This document shows positions 58,484-64,000 of a stretch of 64,000 bases of DNA, piece after piece. The stretch is from Isoetes taiwanensis (lineage: Eukaryota > Streptophyta > Lycopodiopsida > Isoetales > Isoetaceae): NCBI GenBank assembly GCA_021234155.1, contig JAJEKV010000052.1, positions 5,704,380 through 5,768,379 of the forward strand. The letters are read 5' to 3'. How positions within the stretch are numbered: the stretch's first letter is position 1; every line of letters starts with the position of its first letter. The notes under the pieces are model-generated. The model did no database searches and was not told where the DNA came from. It saw only the letters and a program-made list of their open reading frames with translations. The position numbers and the translations under genes are program-made.

Positions 58484-58840
58484 TCATACAGAACCCTCTT
58501 TCCAACACTTTGTTTTTATGTTTCCACAAGCTTTCAAAACTTTTAAAAATGTCACATCATCCGGTCTTATACCTCTTTCATGCATTTCTTGAAAAGAATC
58601 TAAAGCAAGAAAACCTTCTCCGTATTGTGCATATACTGTGATCATTGCACTCCATGAGACCACATTCCGCTTGGACATGTTCACAAAAAGTAGGTATACC
58701 TCCTTGAGACCTTCACGTTTTTCATACATGTCTACAAGTGTGCTTCCTATAATAACATTTGATTCAAGCCCACATTCAATGAAATGCAGATGTATTATCC
58801 TTCCCTGCAAAATATTTTTAGTTCTGGTATATGCCTTCAA
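58484..58840 (-). pseudogene. PPR (PLS-type) fragment, 118 codons
   Basis: An unbroken minus-strand frame with about three PPR units: IIHLHFIECGLESNVIIGST, LVDMYEKREGLKEVYLLFVN and NVVSWSAMITVYAQYGEGFL, then ALDSFQEMHERGIRPDDVTF. These are the L, S and P spacing of land-plant PLS proteins. There is no N-terminal targeting part and no E/DYW end, and flanking DNA is not PPR-like, so it is a fragment of a pseudogene and not a full gene. Confidence 0.82.
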
Positions 58841-59092
58841 AACTTCAATTATAGATGCTTGTCAATCTTGAGTTTCCATACTTCCATTTCATAGTACAAT
58901 TCAAGTGCAATCTCGTCTTGCCCAACCTTAACATCAAGGGGGATTCACTCATATATAAGAAGGGTATGCCATCCGCATTCAAGGGGTGGCAACAAAGTCC
59001 CATGTCCATGGATTTAAAAGCCAATTTTGACACCTTGGAATAAAATTTACCTAGGCTAGTGCAAAAAATACCAAAAATAAATGGATCCTCTG

Positions 59093-59800
59093 TCAATTGT
59101 AATATGTAGCAAAATAACAGGGGTTCTAGGGGGATATAATATGGATGTAAAAATAACAATTCCTGAAACCATAGACCATATATCCCTAAAACAATTGAAT
59201 GGGTTGCTAGAAAAAAAATACAGATTCAAGATAAAAAATAATCACATTAGCTCACTGGTTACATTGATTAAAGTTGCCTTATTAGGACATTAAGTTATTT
59301 TGGTAGAGTTTCGAGCCCCCCTATTTCATATTCTAAAATCTTAGGCAAAGCCGTATAGAGGTTCGATATTCCCTCAAAACCTTAGGCGAAATCGTATTTC
59401 ATATTTCAAAATCATAGGTGGCTCCAATCGTAAATGACTATAAGCAAAACGAGAGGTGCCTAGAGGCCCCAACATACGATCTGAGTTGTAGGATCGACGA
59501 ATCTGACGACTGTGGTAATCCAGGGTGCATCTCGTTTAGAATATGTAGCAAAATAACAGGGGGTTCCAGGGGGATTTGATGTGGATGTAAAAATAACAAT
59601 TCCTGAAACCATAGACCATATATACCTAAAATAATTGAATGGGTTGCTAGAAAAAAAATACAGATTCAAGATAAAAAATAATTACATTAGCTTACTAGTT
59701 ACATTGGTTAAAGTAGTTTTATTAGGACATTGAGTTATTTTGGTAGAGGTTCGAACCCCTCGTATTTTATATTCTAAAATCTTAGGCAAAGCCATATAGA
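59093..59800 (+). repeat. Dispersed 435-bp repeat with tRNA-like boxes, locus 2 (about 1.6 units)
   Basis: Two units in tandem, starting at about 59100 and 59538 with ATATGTAGCAAAATAACAGG. Each holds a tRNA-like pair: unit 1 TTAGCTCACTGGTTAC near 59247 and a box B-like GAGTTTCGAGCCCC near 59308; unit 2 TTAGCTTACTAGTTAC near 59688 and GAGGTTCGAACCCC near 59746, a perfect box B. Same family and same tandem state as 34085-34660. Confidence 0.8.
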
Positions 59801-60554
59801 ACACCAAAACTCTTTATAAATCATCTGCAAGAAAAAAGGCCACCGAGCCATAATTACTGTATGATGTGTTGGTGTGAATCCAGGGTGCATCACATCCGGT
59901 CCCGATAAAGACATGAGAGAGAGTACATGAAGGAACGAGACGAGATAAACCGGCTAATAGAGAGGGGAGCCACTTGGGCATGGCACACACGAATATATAA
60001 CAAGGAAAAAAACTTGAAGCGCCACCAAGAAAACTAGAAACCGATCCAAAGCCATACCTAACCACAACATAAAAATATGGCATCACCAAACTAAATAACC
60101 TAAGAGCCAAGCACCCTAAGAACCTATCAACTCATCATCAAATTTAGAATGAAAAGGACAAACAAGAAGCGAACATGCAAAAAAGCTCAACGAGCCTAGG
60201 AAGCTAAAACGCAAGATCTTAGACAACTTTACGCACAAAAAAAGGTACAAACCATACTCTAGCACTCTTTTCCAAACAAGACCCAAGACTGCAAGATCCA
60301 ACATCCTAGATTCCAACCCTATCAAAGAATAAAAGCACAACTGCATCTCAGACTCCTTTACAAAATAAGACCAAATATATAAACCACATTTTTACGGAAT
60401 ATGCAGCCTATATATGACTTATGCAAGGCCTAGAAAAAACAAAGAATTGGCGAAGCAAAACATGCAAGCAACCAACAACCAACCCTGGAAGAAACCCCCA
60501 GACGAAAACACCCCGTATCCCAAACAGAAAACATACCACCTGACCGAGCAACTC

Positions 60555-60846
60555 CCATGTTACTTTCCACCTGTTCACCGCATTCATCTTTGTATGGGAA
60601 GGACAGTTGCACCAGCACTTTCTCATATAACAGTTTTACCGCATCTCTGAGATGACTAGGCACCTTGATTTTCTCCATACTTTCCCATAAACGGTCCCTA
60701 CTCACCAGATCGAACGCCTTAGTGAAATCAACAAAGCCTGCAAATAATGGTTTTCGTGTCCCTTTCACTGAATCCATCATAGCTCTGAATGTTACTAGAT
60801 GATCTATTGTGGATTTTTTTGGTCTAAAAGCCTGCTTGCCCTTTAG

Positions 60847-60849
<3 letters not shown>
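60555..60849 (-). mobile_element. Non-LTR retrotransposon reverse transcriptase, N-terminal fragment
   Basis: The minus-strand frame reads QAFRPKKSTIDHLVTFRAMM near 60770-60830, then FVDFTKAFDLVSRDRLWESM near 60675-60735 and LLYEKVLVQLSFPYKDECGE near 60580-60650. These are LINE-type RT finger and palm motifs including the first catalytic Asp (FVDFTKAFD). Similarity ends at about 60555, where GVKQGCPLSP would be expected. The right edge is the GA microsatellite. Confidence 0.85.

Positions 60850-60911
<62 letters not shown>
60850..60911 (+). repeat. (GA)n microsatellite
   Basis: About 31 uninterrupted GA units, followed to about 61010 by purine-rich GAGAGAT and GAGAATAC variants. Confidence 0.97.
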
Positions 60912-60915
<4 letters not shown>

Positions 60916-61079
60916 GACTTAGATGGCCGACTTAGAGATGACCTAGAGAGAATACGAGAGAATACGAGAGATGAGAGATGGGGAGAGATGGGAGATGGGT
61001 GAGAGGGGAAAACCCAACTCTCACCTCGAGAGATGATTAAGCCCCTCAACGGCCCGTTAGGGGCGTTTTCACTGCCCAC

Positions 61080-61860
61080 TAACCAAACAATTAGCCTTAA
61101 TTTTTCGGCCGCTCAAAAACCGCCCGAAATGTTTCCCACACCGAATACCGAGGGCCATTTCCCTGTTTCTTGATCTTCAAGGCGCCTTTATTCTTGCTAC
61201 AAGTATCCAATTCCTCGAAGCAATTAGCCGATTACGATCCGTGTATTCATCCGATCACGCGTGCATTTTCATTATGTTTTTGTGCATTTGTTCATTAATT
61301 TACGATCGGCAATTTCCTTTTGTGTCGCCCCTTATTCCTGCAATTTCCTTGAATTCGGATGTCTAAGGCCTCTCGATGCCGCTTTGCCAAGAACCAAGAA
61401 GCCTTTCGTGCCTCCTCCTGATTGAAAAAATGGCACCAAGAAGGACCCTGAAAATGACAGCCAGATCTCCATGGATGTTCAATTGGAGACTAATTACGAG
61501 CCAATTCGACTTCAAGGCAGTCAAAAGAAAAGAGATCCAAGCGTGTATTCAAATAAATTCGGGCACCCTCCAATATTGTGAGTGAATCTTTAGAAACCCA
61601 TTCTCGCTTTGGCTATTGTTGTGCATGAGCAGGAAAATTTCAAAAGTGATAGACACAAAGAATAGGAAGTCCCCCGTGCAATGGACCGGATCACGGTGTC
61701 TCCACATTCCTCAATCTCCCCGAACGAGATGAAATTGGTAACCTGAGGCACCCTCAACCTCTCAACACACGTGGAGGGAAATTATGATGAAATTGCAGCC
61801 CTTTGTTGGGGTTTAGTGGAGCCGAGACAACTAAAGAACAAATGGGATAAGTCTACAAGC
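61080..61860. other. Stretch with no recognised gene
   Basis: Moderately GC-richer sequence; a plus-strand ORF of 69 codons (61376-61585) has no known relative. Confidence 0.4.
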
Positions 61861-61871
61861 TAAATTTAAAG

Positions 61872-62409
61872 ATGAGAAGGAGGCTTGTAGCCATACGGGT
61901 TCCGAACCATCAAGTTGGCAAAGGGTATGACGTAATGGAAGAAGTTAAATATGGTGTTACCTCGATAATCCAATACCGTGTCTTTGCCGTGATGATGGTG
62001 AATTTGGCAATGAAGCTTTCGGGCCTATGCGACTTGCATGCCAATTACTCGAGAATCTTTCATGAATGATAGTTATTTTGAAATCGCTGGAACAGTGCAA
62101 AGATTTGAAGACCAATTTGCTGATCCACCCAATTCAAACAATGATGTTAACATCGGAAATCCAAGCGTCCAAAGATGCCGAAAATTCCAATCAATAGGAC
62201 ACCCACGAAACCGAATGATTCTTCAAGTCCTAGATCAGCAAAGATGTAATCACACCGAGTTTGTGGAAAACCTACAAGTAGAAAAGAAGTCCGGGTTGCA
62301 AATAGATGAGGACATTGCAATGGGAATATCACGGATGGCAAGCACATTTGGGGACACAGAGGTGAAGAAATTAGATTTTCTGAAAGAAGAAAGTGCAAGA
62401 AAAAATTGA
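61872..62409 (+). CDS. Two overlapping anonymous ORFs
   Basis: ORFs 61872-62069 (65 codons) and 62038-62409 (123 codons) overlap in different frames on the same strand. The second is hydrophilic with a possible short helical C-terminal part (FGDTEVKKLDFLKEESARKN), and the coding-like feel continues to about 62570 in another frame (AKLACQKQGI). Possibly one decayed gene. No family is recognised. Confidence 0.25.
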
Positions 62410-62599
62410 GTTGGTCGGGGAATTGGAAACAATAAGATCTGCAACAGTCTGAAAATTGCGAGAGTCAATGGTCGCAATGACTCAAAGCATATGTGAAATG
62501 ACAAAGGAGACCTTGCTCGAAATTGCCAAACTTGCTTGCCAAAAACAAGGAATAAAGGTTCGCTTTTAGGTTATTTGCTTTTTTAGAATTTCTTTTTTT

Positions 62600-63590
62600 T
62601 GAACTTGTCACAAAATCATCCAAGATTCTTAAATATTAAAGAAGTCGTGACAACCCTATTATTTTAGCATTAAATATTGCCTTCTAGTCACAAATCATCC
62701 AAATTCGTAAAGGCTACTTAAGCTCCCTCCAATTCTTGCATGCAAGCCCCTTCGACAATATGGAGAGAGTCGTGAACCGAAAAGCCAACGCTCTCTAGCC
62801 AAGCTCCTCTTCTTGAGTTCCCTCTTCTTCGAGTTCCTCTTCTTGAAGTTCCTATCAAACTCCACCCACCACATCTTCATCTTCCTCCCAGATGCCCTAC
62901 TATTCTCGCCATGATACCCGCCTACCTCCGGTGATGAGGTTCTTCCAGCATTGCCATGGGGGATTCTCGCCAGATTTAGTGACCCTTTTGTCGGCTTAGA
63001 GAATATTTTTCGGGAAAATCAAGAAGACTCCTCCGACGAAGTGGAGCAAGAAGAAGCGAGTTTTCATCTCCCACCGCCCACCAAGTGACCACGAAGTTGA
63101 AGTTATGTCTCACAAGGTTATTCATGGCGGCTTGATGAGAGACCATTTCATTTTTATTGAATGGGCATTTCCGGTGGATCGAGGTTTTGGAATGGGCGCA
63201 AATTACGCAAACAACCGTGCAGGCATATGGAGTGTGTATATTTGAAGCTACTGTGAAATGTGGTGCCTCCATCAAATTAAGTAGTCCAACCTTTCCTTGT
63301 GATCTGCGGTCCCCTTTCTATCACGAATCGACTCCTTCACTTCTTTTTTTTTTGTTATGCATTTTCTTTTTATAAAATGCCTTTGTTTTTTGTTAAATGG
63401 CATGGTATGCCATTCTTTTTTTTCATATGATTGCTCGGAACCTGGCAGGTTGAAAACAAATGCAGATTTCACGGTATCATTGAAGGTGTCTGACTTTGTT
63501 TTTTAGTATAGTGAAGTCATTTGACTCACTTAGAATGTTTCTGGAATGCTCAAATATTTTGAACAGGGCTTTATATGCCCATGTAATCTT
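62600..63590. other. Stretch with no recognised gene
   Basis: AT- and T-rich patches, with CTTCTTC-type repeats near 62808-62855. Short ORFs on both strands, none supported. Confidence 0.45.
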
Positions 63591-63597
63591 TCTTTAT

Positions 63598-63745
63598 GAA
63601 TATAAACTTCTCTTTTCAAACTTGTTTGTGTACAAATGATTTTTCCTGCTCTTGTAAGTTCTCTAATTGCTTATTGAATATAAACTTCTCTTTTCAAACT
63701 TGTTTGTGTACAAATGATTTTTCCCTCTTGTAAGTTCTCTAATTG
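63598..63745 (+). repeat. Tandem duplication, period 78 bp
   Basis: GAATATAAACTTCTCTTTTC through CTCTAATTG at 63598-63669 is repeated at 63676-63745 with only a small internal deletion, so the duplication is recent. Confidence 0.92.
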
Positions 63746-64000
63746 TGAAGTCACAGGACTCACTAATTACAACGTGGTTGTTCAAAGATTTCTAAGTGAA
63801 ATGTTTTGAGGCTGTAAATGGAAACTTAGCTCTAAACTCAAACACTTATTCATCATAATGTAAGAAATGCATGACAAATAAGTAAAGATAGCGAGATGGA
63901 TAAGAATTGACTTTTGAATTTAATATTTATTGTCTACAAAAAAACAATCATGGGATCACATGTCCTTCCAGATTTTCAAATAACACGTGCCTCATTTGAT

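Noticed and set aside
1-64000. CRISPR arrays, rRNA, organelle insertions, intact tRNA genes
   Set aside because: No spaced identical repeats, no rRNA-like sequence and no organellar gene was recognised; the tRNA-like A/B boxes belong to SINE-like repeats without a foldable tRNA.

Overview
The window looks like nuclear DNA from a seed plant with a large, transposon-rich genome, most likely a gymnosperm. The clues are plant-only families (an Aux/IAA remnant, PPR remnants, a mitochondrial NFU gene with six exons), old Ty3/gypsy and LINE relics nested in each other, and long AT-rich stretches without genes. Genus cannot be told from the sequence. There is no rRNA, CRISPR or bacterial operon structure.

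Layout. 1-11.4 kb: two Ty3/gypsy relics of the same family on the + strand, joined head to tail (A about 1-4225, B about 4226-11400). B is split by a minus-strand L1-type LINE (about 4450-7735). 11.4-13.7 kb: no clear gene. 13.78-22.78 kb: one Ty3/gypsy chromovirus on the minus strand with both LTRs and an exact 5-bp target-site duplication, inserted in an AATAG microsatellite. 22.8-25.4 kb: no recognised gene. 25.4-33.1 kb: a mosaic of coding-like pieces of unknown identity, an FCP1/NIF-type phosphatase relic, a 0.75-0.84 kb direct duplication and four copies of a palindromic hairpin. 33.1-42.6 kb: mainly anonymous DNA with a tandemly repeated tRNA-like element near 34 kb and a decayed alpha-helical-repeat-like coding remnant at 40-41.4 kb.

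42.65-44.70 kb, minus strand: the only gene that can be read through with no break, a NifU-like (NFU4/NFU5 type) iron-sulfur scaffold predicted to be mitochondrial. 45-48 kb: minisatellite, a SINE and spacer. 48.5-50.8 kb: a broken PPR gene (minus) beside a truncated Aux/IAA gene (plus). 51.3-53.7 kb: a minisatellite, a remnant of an uncharacterised protein carrying a DFAENY motif, and a gag-like piece on the same strand. 54.9 kb: second SINE copy. 55.9-60.85 kb: two pieces of a non-LTR reverse transcriptase flank about 4 kb holding PPR and receptor-kinase fragments and a second copy of the 34-kb repeat. 60.85-64 kb: a GA microsatellite, anonymous ORFs and a short tandem duplication.

Apart from the NFU gene, nothing here looks like a working set of cooperating genes; the window is mostly a graveyard of mobile elements and decayed gene-family copies. 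The most interesting leads are the DFAENY-type remnant, the recurring hairpin around the phosphatase relic, the two SINE-like repeat families and the unassigned region after the integrase in elements A and B.
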